64,000 nucleotides of DNA, taken from the NCBI GenBank assembly GCA_947624415.1, contig CANQKH010000002.1:1-64000 (forward strand), in the 5' to 3' direction. The position numbers were made by a program, and so were the translations under genes. Under the pieces are notes generated by a model that made no database searches, was not told the origin of the DNA, and was given only the letters and a program-made list of their open reading frames with translations. The stretch comes from an uncultured Clostridia bacterium (GTDB taxonomy: Bacteria; Bacillota; Clostridia; Christensenellales; UBA1242). Below, in pieces: positions 17,808 through 30,910 of the stretch (position 1 is the stretch's first letter; each line of letters starts with the position of its first letter).

Positions 17808-18365
17808 ATGGAAAAATTAAAAGACCTACTTTTGTTTCTTTCTGCCTTTGTGCCAATGTTTGTTTTAATACTTTTAAGGCTGGTTATTGACATGATTAAT
17901 CAAAACCTTTCATTTAATGTCTTAAACACCTTGAACATGGTTACTCTTATACTTTTAATTGTCTGTGGCTGCTGGGGTCTTTACTACAATATTCATTCAA
18001 GCGAAGGTGCGAAGGAAGCAATCATTCTATCCAAAGAAAACATTACAGACCAACATTTCTTGGGATATTTTTCTCTTTTTGTTTTGTTCGCCCTACAACT
18101 CGAATTAACTCTTGTCAGCGGTTACATTCTTTTTGTATGCATTATGATTTTTATAGGCATTGTTTATATAAAAAATTCTCTTTTTTATATCAATCCTTTG
18201 CTTAATTTAATGGGATATAACTTTTACACTATAACCTATAAACTTGTAGGCAATAGTCAACTTAGAGAAGCAAAAATGTTTTATAAGGGTCAACTTGAAG
18301 AAAATAAAATATACATGATAAAAATTAAAAACCAAAACTTTACCTTTATTGACAACAAAAAATAG
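17808..18365 (+). CDS. Membrane protein of unknown function
   Basis: 185 aa with several hydrophobic helices; followed by terminator. Confidence 0.7.
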   Translation: MEKLKDLLLFLSAFVPMFVLILLRLVIDMINQNLSFNVLNTLNMVTLILLIVCGCWGLYYNIHSSEGAKEAIILSKENITDQHFLGYFSLFVLFALQLELTLVSGYILFVCIMIFIGIVYIKNSLFYINPLLNLMGYNFYTITYKLVGNSQLREAKMFYKGQLEENKIYMIKIKNQNFTFIDNKK

Positions 18366-18394
18366 ATAATTTCAATAAAAACCCTTAAAAAATC

Positions 18395-18434
18395 GAAAAA
18401 AACCTACTTAAAACTTTAAAAAGTAGGTTTTTTC
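18395..18434. terminator. Bidirectional terminator
   Basis: AAAAAACCTACTT ... AAGTAGGTTTTTT. Confidence 0.75.
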
Positions 18435-18456
18435 TTATTTTTATCATTAAAAAGTT

Positions 18457-20058
18457 TTATTTTTCTATTTCATCTATTCTATGACGATTACGTTTTAATG
18501 TAGATGCATTGTTGTGAAAATTTTCATAACTTACATCATATTTTTTACATTTTTCCTTTATAATCTGTTGAGTTCTTTCCTCCCCGAGATAATCTTTTAC
18601 TATTGGATATGCCATATCCCTCAAGCTTAAACTTGGCTCATTTTCCAAAAATAATGCTATGTTCCCAAAATTAACATAATGTGAGGCAATTAAATAAAGT
18701 TCTGCCATGCCATCCTTTGTAACTTTACCATTCTCGTTTTCAAGCATTTTTAAAACCTTTTTCGCCCTGTCATAACCAAAAGAGTTTTCGTCCATACTTT
18801 TCAATTTTGGCAACAAATTTTTATATATGGAATTTACAAATTTTTGCATATTAGGTTCAAGCCTATTATTTCTAGTTGAAAGGAATAGTCCCGAGCACAT
18901 ATATCCCCTCATTTGAAAATCTGTTAAATTCTGCAAATTTAATTCATTTTTAAAATAATCTATCCAATTAAAATCTTTAAAATCAAACTTATATTGCTTG
19001 CCATTTACATTTGATGTAAATACTCTTGGCATTTTCCCGTTAAAACAATATGATTGCAATGAATTAATAAATTTTCCGCAAACCTCACGTATAACCTCAT
19101 CCCTATCATCGAGAGGAATTGTGTGATAAACGTCAAATAGTGGCAACATCATTTCCATTTCATTGCCTGCATAATCTATGAAGTTTCTTCCATTAAACTT
19201 TTCTTCCATCTCTGTTGAAAAAGAATTCTTAACTTCAGATTTCATTCTGTAAACGCTTTCTTCAACAACTCTCTTCCTAAGTGCTAAATATCCTCGTTTT
19301 ACCTTGCTTTTATTTGGATTTGGTTCATCACCAAACCCTATATATCCATTAATTTTTCCTAAATTTTGGTTCGTTTGCTCTGTCCCGTCCAATAAATTTG
19401 GATGTTCTAATTTTATTTGTTCAATTATATTTACAAACGACTTTGCATTACGATAATTTGTATATATAACGAAATTATCATTTCTATTGTCTTTAACATT
19501 AAACCTAAAATAGAATGGTTTGCCCCTTTCTTTACATTTTGAATAAAACTCGTCTACAAATTTAGAAACGTTTTCTCCTTTCAAATTTAAATATAGGCGA
19601 CATTCAATAGGTGTTATATGCTGGTCTGTTATATAATCTGAAAAAACGTGTAAAAACCCATTATTGGTTCTCATAGTAAAATCATTTTGCCCCTGCATAA
19701 TTGCTGGTCGCAAATAATCAAAAAACTCATTGTTAAGCCGCTTTGTAATTAAATTTAAAATAATTTTATAATAACTTTTCCCGTTTGCCGATATATTTTT
19801 AGGGTCTAACCTGTCATTTTGTAAAAATCTTACCAATTCCTGCTCTACATCTACATTTGACGAAGAATATCTCTTTATTATATTTTCTCTCCAATCAATA
19901 TAGAGTTTTTGGCAAAAATTTTCTAGACCTTCTCTATCGATAACTCTAGTTTTATGTGCATTATCTGTAAACTCTTTAAATCCCCCTTCTTTAAATGTTG
20001 TCGCTATAATGTCGTCAATTTTAGGAGGCTCTACACTACTTAAAATCTTATATGCCAT
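18457..20058 (-). CDS. Protein of unknown function, possible HopA1-like domain
   Basis: 533 aa ORF. Segment IECRLYLNLKGENVSKFVDEF...KPFYFRFNVKDNRNDNFVIYTNYRNAKSF recalls the HopA1 effector-family pattern (speculative). Confidence 0.7.
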   Translation of the reverse strand: MAYKILSSVEPPKIDDIIATTFKEGGFKEFTDNAHKTRVIDREGLENFCQKLYIDWRENIIKRYSSSNVDVEQELVRFLQNDRLDPKNISANGKSYYKIILNLITKRLNNEFFDYLRPAIMQGQNDFTMRTNNGFLHVFSDYITDQHITPIECRLYLNLKGENVSKFVDEFYSKCKERGKPFYFRFNVKDNRNDNFVIYTNYRNAKSFVNIIEQIKLEHPNLLDGTEQTNQNLGKINGYIGFGDEPNPNKSKVKRGYLALRKRVVEESVYRMKSEVKNSFSTEMEEKFNGRNFIDYAGNEMEMMLPLFDVYHTIPLDDRDEVIREVCGKFINSLQSYCFNGKMPRVFTSNVNGKQYKFDFKDFNWIDYFKNELNLQNLTDFQMRGYMCSGLFLSTRNNRLEPNMQKFVNSIYKNLLPKLKSMDENSFGYDRAKKVLKMLENENGKVTKDGMAELYLIASHYVNFGNIALFLENEPSLSLRDMAYPIVKDYLGEERTQQIIKEKCKKYDVSYENFHNNASTLKRNRHRIDEIEK

Positions 20059-20131
20059 ATGATTTTCCTTTTTATTATTTTAACATATTCCGGTTGCGTT
20101 TTCAAGGGTTATTTAAAAAGATAATTAAATA

Positions 20132-21076
20132 CTATTCTTTAATATTTTCCTCTTCATCATTGAAAGTTTTTAAAAATTCCTCGGTTACGCCCTTTTCATT
20201 TAACCATTGCATTTTTTCATGCAATTCTTTCTCGTTACTGCACGTCTTTAACTGATATTTGCTGAAATAATATGTTAATTGTCTATCGGTATAATTTACC
20301 CCGTCAATACAATCTTTATATTCAAATGACGTTTTAAGAATATCGGCAAAATGTATTCCTTCATCTTTCATAACTTCATCAAACTCTTTTTCAAAAGCCT
20401 GCATTGCCTCTTTATCACCAAAATAAGCGTTTAATAATGTCTTATTTGATAAATCTTTTCCTAGCAAAATTTCACACGCTTGTCTTATGGAATTGTATGC
20501 GCAGTTATACACCGGGCAACTCCCAAATATCTCTTTAATAAAATCAGCGTGCGAATTATAATAATAAGCGGCAATTGCATCGGTTATCCCTTCATCCATC
20601 AAATTTCCAGTTAAGTATACAAATTTGTCGTTTTTAATCACACTTAAATTTAAGCCTTCCTTTATCTCTCCCCCTTCAACATCGCTAAATTGGGAAGCCC
20701 TTGCAAAAGTGTGGTTCATTTCATGACAAAGTGTCCCCATCATGTATTCTTTATAAAAGAGCGCAATTCCACCTTTTAAATGTGTTAATTTAGGGTCAGA
20801 ATTATCGGCATAACTATCCCTTACAAAGGACACTGCACGAGCGGGAAGAATAAATGATTTATTTTCACCATTTAATGTCCTTGGCAATGGAGTTGAACGG
20901 TCTGCTATATAACAAATTGTATCATTATATTTTTGCTTTAACCCTTCTCCAGTCTTTTTATCAACTTTTGAAGTTAAAAATTTAAAGTAGTCCTCTAAAA
21001 TCACCTTTAATTCAAGGTCTAAAATTTCATAATCTTGCTGTGATAATTTGTTTGTCAACTTTTCCGTTTTAAACAT
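20132..21076 (-). CDS. Putative zincin metalloprotease
   Basis: HExxH motif in GTLCHEMNHTFARA with downstream LMDEGITDAIAAYY as possible third-ligand helix; GGGGAG SD. Confidence 0.75.
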   Translation of the reverse strand: MFKTEKLTNKLSQQDYEILDLELKVILEDYFKFLTSKVDKKTGEGLKQKYNDTICYIADRSTPLPRTLNGENKSFILPARAVSFVRDSYADNSDPKLTHLKGGIALFYKEYMMGTLCHEMNHTFARASQFSDVEGGEIKEGLNLSVIKNDKFVYLTGNLMDEGITDAIAAYYYNSHADFIKEIFGSCPVYNCAYNSIRQACEILLGKDLSNKTLLNAYFGDKEAMQAFEKEFDEVMKDEGIHFADILKTSFEYKDCIDGVNYTDRQLTYYFSKYQLKTCSNEKELHEKMQWLNEKGVTEEFLKTFNDEEENIKE

Positions 21077-21177
21077 TTTCTCCCCTTTTTTATACTATTA
21101 TTATATCATTTAATAGAAATTTGTCAACAAGCCAAAAGTTGCAAACCACATACTCTAATATATAAAATTAAGTGATT

Positions 21178-21684
21178 TTATTTAGATTTTGTATCGCCCT
21201 TGTCTCTTTTAAATATATGTAAAATTTTGTTTACAACATTATCATTAAATACTACAAATTTATCCCACAAAAATTCGGTGGCAAAGTTTAACACCATCAT
21301 TAAAACTGTAACTAACGTGCCATTCCAGCCCACTCCCTCAAGAGCATCACCACCAAAAACAGATACTGGAATAAATGCACAATAATAAACTATAACAAGT
21401 GTCATTGCTATAGGAACATTGCTTGCCGATTTAAAAGTGAACTTCCTGTTAAAGGTAAAGTTCCAAATCACAGATAAAATTATACTTATAAGATAACTTG
21501 GCCACCAAGTAAGACATTTTGTCCATGTATAAAGAAGTTCAAAAGAAAGTATTTGAATTATTCCCGCAGATAACGAAAAGAACAAAAATTTAAAAAATTG
21601 TATAATTTCATCTTTTTTAGAGGTTTTTTTATTTTCTGTGTTTCCCTCTAATTTTTCATTTTGTTGTTCGGTTTTATTTTCCAT
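21178..21684 (-). CDS. GtrA family membrane protein
   Basis: FFKFLFFSLSAGIIQILSFELL...SYLISIILSVIWNFTFNRKFTFKS is a typical GtrA pattern. Confidence 0.85.
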   Translation of the reverse strand: MENKTEQQNEKLEGNTENKKTSKKDEIIQFFKFLFFSLSAGIIQILSFELLYTWTKCLTWWPSYLISIILSVIWNFTFNRKFTFKSASNVPIAMTLVIVYYCAFIPVSVFGGDALEGVGWNGTLVTVLMMVLNFATEFLWDKFVVFNDNVVNKILHIFKRDKGDTKSK

Positions 21685-21767
21685 TTTTTTACTATATCAC
21701 AAACCGCCACCTTTTGCAATTTATTTTTTTATTTTTTAAAAAATGCTTGCCTTTATTTAATATATAA

Positions 21768-23822
<2,055 letters not shown>

Positions 23823-23830
23823 AGGTTGCT

Positions 23831-24511
23831 ATGTTAGATAAAGATTTTTATATTAACACCCTGAATAGTTTTATTAAAGTCTGGGGTGAAGAAAATGAAC
23901 TTCGTATGTGCATTGAAAAAATGGGAGAAATGACAAAGGTGCTTTGTAAATATTCAAGGCTTGTCAATTCAACAAACTCTCTCCAAAACCAAAAACTTAT
24001 CGAACAAACAAGAAATGCTATTATTAGTGCAACGGCTGACGTCATAATTTACACATATCAAATCGCAAGAATGTTTGGCCTTGAAAAAGTTCGCGATGTT
24101 TTAAACTACAAGATTATTAGATGCAGAAAATATATAAATAAAACATTAAATTTAACTCCTGTTATACCAGATAATCTTGATAAAAATTATTTCCATGAAA
24201 CATTTGAACTTTGCTTTAAAGCATGGGGCGAAGATGCTCAAATTCGAATGTGCGTTGAAGAAATAAGCGAACTCACAAAAGAACTTTGTAAGTTTATTCG
24301 TTATTCACACGAGGAAAAAAGCCTGTATTACGATAATCTTATTAAACAAACAATTAAAAACATAATTGAAGAAACGGCTGACGTGCTTATTTGCTCGGGT
24401 CAAATGAAATTACACTTTGGCAATGAGCAAGTTATTGATAAAATGGATTATAGCATTAGTATCGGTAAACAAATTGTCGAAAAACACTTAAATAATGCTG
24501 ATGCGAACTAA
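23831..24511 (+). CDS. Tandemly duplicated MazG-like nucleotide pyrophosphohydrolase-type protein
   Basis: Two repeats of F.LCFKAWGEDAQIRMCVEEISELTKELCK...EETADVLI; first copy is degenerate at acidic motif positions. Confidence 0.75.
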   Translation: MLDKDFYINTLNSFIKVWGEENELRMCIEKMGEMTKVLCKYSRLVNSTNSLQNQKLIEQTRNAIISATADVIIYTYQIARMFGLEKVRDVLNYKIIRCRKYINKTLNLTPVIPDNLDKNYFHETFELCFKAWGEDAQIRMCVEEISELTKELCKFIRYSHEEKSLYYDNLIKQTIKNIIEETADVLICSGQMKLHFGNEQVIDKMDYSISIGKQIVEKHLNNADAN

Positions 24512-24527
24512 ATTATAGGAGAATAAA

Positions 24528-27098
24528 ATGGATAATAATAAAAAGAAATCTCTTGACGAGATTTTTGTAAATACTAAAATCGAAAAAACTGATACTGTTG
24601 ACAACTTGAAAAAATCTTTTATGTCTTATGCCATGGCAGTCAACGTTTCTCGTGCTATTCCTGATGTTCGAGACGGGTTAAAACCTGTTCATAGGCGTAT
24701 ATTATTCGCCATGGGAGAAATGAACAATTTTTATGACAAACCAACTAAAAAATGTGCTAGAATAGTGGGTGATGTTATGGGAAAATATCATCCTCATGGT
24801 GATAGTTCAATTTATGAGGCTCTTGTTAGATTTGGGCAGGACTTCTCTATGCGTTATCCCCTTGTTGATGGTCAAGGCAACTTTGGTTCTGTCGATGGCG
24901 ACCCTCCTGCTGCTATGCGTTACACCGAAGCAAGACTGGCAAAAATTGCCGGCCTTATGCTTGAAGATATAGATAAGGAAACTGTTGACTTTATGCCAAA
25001 CTTTGATGCCCAACAACAAGAACCTAAGGTTTTACCATCAAAAATCCCAAATCTTCTTGTAAATGGTGCTGATGGTATCGCCGTTGGTATGGCAACTAAT
25101 ATCCCACCTCACAACCTTAGTGAAGTCTTAACTGGATTACAAGCCCTTATAGATAATCCTGATATTGACATCGACGAACTTATAAAAATTATACCTGCAC
25201 CCGACTTCCCTACCGGCGGTATAATTATGGGAAGAGCAGCCGTAAAGCAAGCCTATAAAACTGGGCGTGGCGGCATAATCGTTCGTGCAAAATGCGAAAT
25301 TGAAGAAAATGATAATGGAAGAACTCGCATAATTGTAAGAGAACTTCCTTATCAAGTCAACAAGGCTCAACTTATTTATCAAATTGCTGAACTTGTTAAA
25401 AATAAAAAACTTGATGGTATTGCAAACATTAACGATGAATCCGATCGAAATGGTATGAGAATTGTAATCGACATTAAAAGAGATTTTAATGCCCAGGTTG
25501 TTCTTAACTCATTATACAAAATGACCCAACTCCAAAAAGGCTCGGGAATTATTTTCCTTGCTCTTGCAGATAACCAACCAAAAATCCTTAACTTAAAGGA
25601 AATGCTTTATTATTATCTTGAACATCAAAAGGAAGTCTTGGTTAGAAAAACAGAATTTGACCTTAAAAAAGCAAAAGAAAGAGAGCATATTGTAAAAGGT
25701 CTAGTAATTGCACTTGCAAACATTGATGAAGTTATTAGAATTATTAAATCTGCTGATGACAAAAACGATGCTGCCGAAAAATTAATTGAAAACTTTGAAC
25801 TTGATATGTTGCAAGCAAATGCTATTCTTGAAATGAGATTGTCTAAACTTACAAGTTTGGAAGTTGAAAAATTAAATGAAGAATTGCGTCAACTTGATGC
25901 ACTTATTTTAGATCTTGAAGATATATTGGCTAATCCTCCAAGAGTGCTTAAAATCTTACGAGACAACTTTGAGGAAATCAAAAATAATTATGGCGACCCA
26001 AGAAAAACTGAAATTTCTCTCGATGGTGGCGGTATTGATATTGCTGACCTTATCCCTGTTGAAGATGTCATTATCTCTATGACTCATCAAGGATATATTA
26101 AAAGAATGGCCGCAAGTGAATATAAATCCCAAAATCGTGGAGGCGTTGGCATTACAGCTCATAAAACCAAGGAAGAGGACTACGTCGAAAATGTGTTTGT
26201 TACCTCCTCGCATGACGACCTTCTATTCTTTACAAATAAAGGTAAAGTTTATTGCATAAAAGCATACGAAGTCCCTGAAGCACAAAGAACAGCCAAGGGA
26301 AGAGCAATCATCAACCTTCTTATGCTTTCAAATGATGAAAAAGTTACCGCAGTTATCCCAAGAAAGGAAAATGAAAAAGGCAATCTTCTTATGGCTACTA
26401 GAAAGGGACTTATTAAAAAGACAGTTCTTGAAGAATTTGCATCTATTCGTAAAGTCGGCAAAATCGCAATTCATCTTCTGGAAAATGATGAACTCGTTGG
26501 AGTCATGGTTTCATCAGGTGATGACGACATCCTAGTTGCCTCTCATTCTGGAAAAGCAATTCGTTTCAGCGAAAAAGATGTTCGTAATATGGGGCGAGAA
26601 AGTCAAGGTGTTCGCAGTATGAAATTAAGCGAAAATGACTTCATTGTTGATATGACAGTTATTAAACCTGGCTCTCAAATTATAACCATCTCTTCAAAAG
26701 GTTATGGAAAAAGGTGCGACGTTGATGAATATAGATTGCAAGCCCGTGGTGGTATGGGAGTTAAAGCAGGCGTGTTTAACGAAAAAACAGGTTCGCTCGT
26801 AGCATTAAAGCAATCTTTTGAAGACAACGATATTCTTTTAATTGCAGATAGCGGAATAATAATTAGAACACCAATTTCTCAAATAAGCAAAATTTCAAGA
26901 GTAAGTCAAGGTGTAAAAGTCATGAAACTTCGCGATGACAACTTTATTGTTGGTGTTGCTTTAGCAGAAAAAGAAGATGAAAATGAACCAAATTCTTCAA
27001 ATTTACAGGAAAGTGATGGCGCAATCACCGAAAATACACAAAATAACTTGACAAATGAGGAAAATTATGCTATCCAAAATAGCGATAGCGAAGAATAA
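24528..27098 (+). CDS. gyrA: DNA gyrase subunit A
   Basis: [91 protein letters not shown]; GyrA-box-like QNRGGVG. Confidence 0.96.
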   Translation: MDNNKKKSLDEIFVNTKIEKTDTVDNLKKSFMSYAMAVNVSRAIPDVRDGLKPVHRRILFAMGEMNNFYDKPTKKCARIVGDVMGKYHPHGDSSIYEALVRFGQDFSMRYPLVDGQGNFGSVDGDPPAAMRYTEARLAKIAGLMLEDIDKETVDFMPNFDAQQQEPKVLPSKIPNLLVNGADGIAVGMATNIPPHNLSEVLTGLQALIDNPDIDIDELIKIIPAPDFPTGGIIMGRAAVKQAYKTGRGGIIVRAKCEIEENDNGRTRIIVRELPYQVNKAQLIYQIAELVKNKKLDGIANINDESDRNGMRIVIDIKRDFNAQVVLNSLYKMTQLQKGSGIIFLALADNQPKILNLKEMLYYYLEHQKEVLVRKTEFDLKKAKEREHIVKGLVIALANIDEVIRIIKSADDKNDAAEKLIENFELDMLQANAILEMRLSKLTSLEVEKLNEELRQLDALILDLEDILANPPRVLKILRDNFEEIKNNYGDPRKTEISLDGGGIDIADLIPVEDVIISMTHQGYIKRMAASEYKSQNRGGVGITAHKTKEEDYVENVFVTSSHDDLLFFTNKGKVYCIKAYEVPEAQRTAKGRAIINLLMLSNDEKVTAVIPRKENEKGNLLMATRKGLIKKTVLEEFASIRKVGKIAIHLLENDELVGVMVSSGDDDILVASHSGKAIRFSEKDVRNMGRESQGVRSMKLSENDFIVDMTVIKPGSQIITISSKGYGKRCDVDEYRLQARGGMGVKAGVFNEKTGSLVALKQSFEDNDILLIADSGIIIRTPISQISKISRVSQGVKVMKLRDDNFIVGVALAEKEDENEPNSSNLQESDGAITENTQNNLTNEENYAIQNSDSEE

Positions 27099-27127
27099 TA
27101 TTTTCTCTATTTAAAAGGAGGCTTCCT

Positions 27128-29188
27128 TTGATTAACGAAAAAACTCGTCTCAAACAAGTTGTTGAGATTTTAAAACAAAAACTTAAGGAAAACAAAAGTC
27201 AAACAAAAAGTTACCAGGAACAGTTAAAAGCAGGCATTAAAAGTCAAGCCGAAAATTATAACGAAATTTCCCGAGGTAATGATTTGTCTAACTCTTTTAC
27301 ACAACTGGAACTTCTTGAGGACGGACTTGAAGAAAAACAATTGGAAGAAAAAAGATTAAAACTTCAAGTAAACTCCCCTTATTTTGCCAGAATTGATTTC
27401 CTAACCGATAATAATAAAACTTTACAGCATATTTATATTGGAATTGGCAGCATAATAAACAACAAAACCCTCTATGCTATTGACTGGCGTGCCCCTGTTG
27501 CTAGTATGTATTATGATTACAATCTGGGTGATGCTCAATACAAAATTGAAGATGTTGTTTATCGTGGAACTATTGAACTTAAACGTCAATTTAAAATCGA
27601 AAATGGAACTCTTATTTCATTCTTTGACACCGACCTTACTATAAATGACGACATACTTCAAGATATTTTGTCTAATAACGTCTCTGTTAAAATGAAACAA
27701 ATCGTTTCCTCTATTCAAAAAGAACAAAATGCTATCGTCCGAAATGACACAAATGAAAATATGCTTGTTCAAGGAATAGCAGGCTCTGGAAAAACATCTA
27801 TCGCTCTTCATAGAGCAGCATATTTATTGTATAAGCATAGAAAAACTATTAAAAGTAACGATATAACAATAATTTCTCCAAACAACATATTTTCAAGTTA
27901 CATTTCAGAAGTTTTGCCTCAACTTGGTGAAAATAATTTGGTGGAGACAACTTTTGCCCAAATTGTTCGCATTGAACTTAAAAAAAGTGTGGAATCTAGG
28001 GAGGAGATGCTTGACGAAATTGCAACTACACCAACTCAAGACAAACTTAACGAGGTCTCATATAAATCTTCCTATGAATATCTTGATGATTTATTAAGAT
28101 TTTTAAAAGGTCCATATGTGGAAACCTTCTCCCCTCAAAACCTGTCATATGTGGTTAGCGAAACGCTTGACGGAGAAAGAGAAACAATAGATTTTCCTGC
28201 TGAACAAACAAAAGAACTTTTCTTTAAAACCTTTAAGGGGTTCGACATTTATGAACGTATAAATAAAATTGCTTGGCAATATGCAAAATACTTCACTGAA
28301 CGACGTCATTATTCAAAAGAACAAAATAAAGGTCTTATTGAAAGATTCAAAAAAATTCTATATCGCTTCCTTCCTGTGCGTGATGTTGAAAAAGTCTTTG
28401 AAATTTTTATGGCTCGTGAGGGCTATGAATGTAAAAGCACTAAATCTATTAAATATATGGACAAAGGCACTTGGCTTTTAATTAAACATTATATTTATGG
28501 CAAAGAACACGAATACTCTGCAAAATACCTTATTATTGACGAAATGCAAGACTTTACTCCAGTCGATATTTATATGTTTAAAAAAATATGGACCTGCCCT
28601 ATGATAGTTGTTGGCGACGTTTACCAGTGCATTGAAAAAAATGTAACCGATGAATATTTAAACATTACTGCCGATTTCTTAGGTTGCAAACTTCTTAAAC
28701 TTAACAAAACATATCGCTCAACAAAGGAAATAGCAAAATTTGCCAGTGATATGGTTGGACTTAACAATATTGAGTTTGTAAACAGAAGCGGAAAAGAACC
28801 AAAAGTCATTGTAACTGACAACCAAATTCAAGAAATTAAAAATATTATCGAAAATGAATGCCAAAACCGTGAACATATTGCAATAATTTGCAAATGCCAA
28901 AAAGAAGCACATAATCTTTATAACAGCCTCAAAACTATTATGGAATGCAAACTCCTTGTTGAACCAGAGGACTATGACAACAGAGTTTTAATAACATCTT
29001 GTGCAACAGCAAAAGGCATTGAATTTGATGCAGTTATTATTCCAAATTGCGATCAATCAAACTACAAAAACGCCATTGATAAAAACATTATTTATGTTTC
29101 TTCAACTAGAGCATTGCATGAATTATTCTTTACTTGTTCGTCAACACCTTCAAGGTTTATTAAGGGTGCAATAGTAGAGAAAAAATAA
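27128..29188 (+). CDS. HelD/UvrD-like superfamily 1 helicase
   Basis: YFARIDF...IYIGIGS...DWRAPVASMYYDY, Walker A GIAGSGKTSIALHRAAYLLY, DEMQDFTPVD; TTG start after AAAAGGAGG. Confidence 0.9.
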   Translation: MINEKTRLKQVVEILKQKLKENKSQTKSYQEQLKAGIKSQAENYNEISRGNDLSNSFTQLELLEDGLEEKQLEEKRLKLQVNSPYFARIDFLTDNNKTLQHIYIGIGSIINNKTLYAIDWRAPVASMYYDYNLGDAQYKIEDVVYRGTIELKRQFKIENGTLISFFDTDLTINDDILQDILSNNVSVKMKQIVSSIQKEQNAIVRNDTNENMLVQGIAGSGKTSIALHRAAYLLYKHRKTIKSNDITIISPNNIFSSYISEVLPQLGENNLVETTFAQIVRIELKKSVESREEMLDEIATTPTQDKLNEVSYKSSYEYLDDLLRFLKGPYVETFSPQNLSYVVSETLDGERETIDFPAEQTKELFFKTFKGFDIYERINKIAWQYAKYFTERRHYSKEQNKGLIERFKKILYRFLPVRDVEKVFEIFMAREGYECKSTKSIKYMDKGTWLLIKHYIYGKEHEYSAKYLIIDEMQDFTPVDIYMFKKIWTCPMIVVGDVYQCIEKNVTDEYLNITADFLGCKLLKLNKTYRSTKEIAKFASDMVGLNNIEFVNRSGKEPKVIVTDNQIQEIKNIIENECQNREHIAIICKCQKEAHNLYNSLKTIMECKLLVEPEDYDNRVLITSCATAKGIEFDAVIIPNCDQSNYKNAIDKNIIYVSSTRALHELFFTCSSTPSRFIKGAIVEKK

Positions 29189-29236
29189 TCAAACGTATTT
29201 TTATACATTTTATTCAAAAATTTTTTGAAAAGTAAG

Positions 29237-29288
29237 AATTTTAAAAAGGTGATAAGTATTTTTTAATAACTTTCACCTTTTAAAATTT
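29237..29288 (+). terminator. Long imperfect hairpin, likely terminator of helicase gene
   Basis: AATTTTAAAAAGGTGATAAGT ... ACTTTCACCTTTTAAAATT. Confidence 0.5.
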
Positions 29289-29352
29289 CAATTCCATACC
29301 TCTTCTAAATAGTAAATTCCTTTGAATTTTAACTGTTTTTCTTAAATTTTGG

Positions 29353-29454
29353 TGTGGAAATGTGGATAACTTGCGTGGTTATCCACAAAAATGCATAAAT
29401 TTGCATAAAAATAAACGTAAATGTATAAATATTTATTGGTGGAATTGTGGATAA
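29353..29454. promoter_or_regulatory. DnaA-box cluster
   Basis: Exact TTATCCACA at 29361-29369 (-), 29379-29387 (+) and 29446-29454 (-); degenerate box at 29353-29361. Confidence 0.7.
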
Positions 29455-29582
29455 CTTGATGGGGATAAATTTACCCCTTAAGTTAAATTTTTTGCATAAA
29501 ATTATATTAAATTTTGCCGTTTATTTTACGCATTTTTGCACTATTTTATTACATTAATTAAAAAATAAAGGATAATTTTATT

Positions 29583-30899
29583 ATGAATAATTCAAATATT
29601 ATAAAGCCTCGCAAACTCCCCGGCTTTATGGAACTTCTTCCCTCAAAACAAGTCATTTTCGATGAAATGATGGAAAAAATTAAAAAAGTTTATAAAATGT
29701 TTGCTTTCTCGCCACTTGATACCCCTGTTCTTGAATTAAGTGAAATATTACTTGCAAAATCGGGTGGAGACATAGACAAGGAACTTTATGCTTTTAATAA
29801 AGGCGACACTAATGTTTGTATGAGATATGACTTGACCGTTCCGCTTGCTAGATTTGTGGCAATGAACAGCGAATTTATCGATTTCCCTTTTAAGCGTTAC
29901 CAAATAGGTAAAGTTTATAGAGGGGAAAAAGCACAAAAAGGAAGGTTTAGAGAATTTTATCAATGTGATGCAGATATAATCGGTATTGACACCCTGCCTT
30001 TAATTGCAGATGCAGAGTGCCTTAATATAGCCGACAAAATCTTTGACACTCTTGGCTTAAAAATTGTAAACCACATATCAAACAGAAATATTTTATTTGG
30101 ATATTGCGAGGATTTAGGGCTTGCCGATAAAACAATTGATATATTAATAATTCTTGATAAATTGGGAAAAATTGGAAAGGATAACGCCCTTGAAGAACTT
30201 GGGAACTTAAATATTGATAGTGAAAAAGCAAACAAACTTATTCAAATTGCCTCTCTTTGCGGAAGCTTTGACGATATCCTTAAAATTCTTGAACCACTAA
30301 GCACAAATGAAACATTTGTTAAAGGAATTAATGATTTAAAAGAGATTTTCTCTTATTTAACAGCCTACAAACTTCCAAAAGAAAATTATTGCCTTGACAT
30401 TGGTATAATAAGAGGGCACAACTACTATACCGGAACTGTATTTGAAGTAAATCTTGTAGGTCATCCCGAATTTGGAGCCGTTTGTGCAGGCGGAAGATAT
30501 GATAATCTTGCCACATATTATACCGACAAAAAAATGCCTGGCGTTGGACTTAGCATTGGCCTCACACGTCTTTTTGACCTACTAGATAAAAATGAAATGC
30601 TTCCTCCCCTAGAAAAACGATGCGTTGACCTTCAAATAATTCCTCTTGGTAATACAATTTTGCATTGTGTTGAACTTCAATCTTATTTTCAAAATAATGG
30701 CATAATATGCGAAATAAATTACGACAATCGTTCCTTTAAAGGCAAAATGAAGGAGGCCAATAAAAGAAATTTACCATTCGTTATTGTAGTCGGAGAAAAT
30801 GAAGTATCCTCTCTTAAATATTCATTTAAGGATATGTTTAAAGGGACACAAGAGACATTGTCAAAAGAAGAATGTCTACAAATTTTAAAAAATAATTAA
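29583..30899 (+). CDS. hisS: Histidyl-tRNA synthetase
   Basis: KPRKLPGFMELLPSKQ, MRYDLTVPLARFVA, FREFYQCDADIIG, GGRYDNL, GVGLSIGLTRL. Confidence 0.93.
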   Translation: MNNSNIIKPRKLPGFMELLPSKQVIFDEMMEKIKKVYKMFAFSPLDTPVLELSEILLAKSGGDIDKELYAFNKGDTNVCMRYDLTVPLARFVAMNSEFIDFPFKRYQIGKVYRGEKAQKGRFREFYQCDADIIGIDTLPLIADAECLNIADKIFDTLGLKIVNHISNRNILFGYCEDLGLADKTIDILIILDKLGKIGKDNALEELGNLNIDSEKANKLIQIASLCGSFDDILKILEPLSTNETFVKGINDLKEIFSYLTAYKLPKENYCLDIGIIRGHNYYTGTVFEVNLVGHPEFGAVCAGGRYDNLATYYTDKKMPGVGLSIGLTRLFDLLDKNEMLPPLEKRCVDLQIIPLGNTILHCVELQSYFQNNGIICEINYDNRSFKGKMKEANKRNLPFVIVVGENEVSSLKYSFKDMFKGTQETLSKEECLQILKNN

Positions 30900-30910
30900 A
30901 ATTTAAGCAA

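Noticed and set aside
18457-21684. Prophage or integrative element starting next to the tRNA-fMet gene
   Set aside because: No integrase, phage structural genes or duplicated tRNA 3' end found; genes look like ordinary accessory genes.
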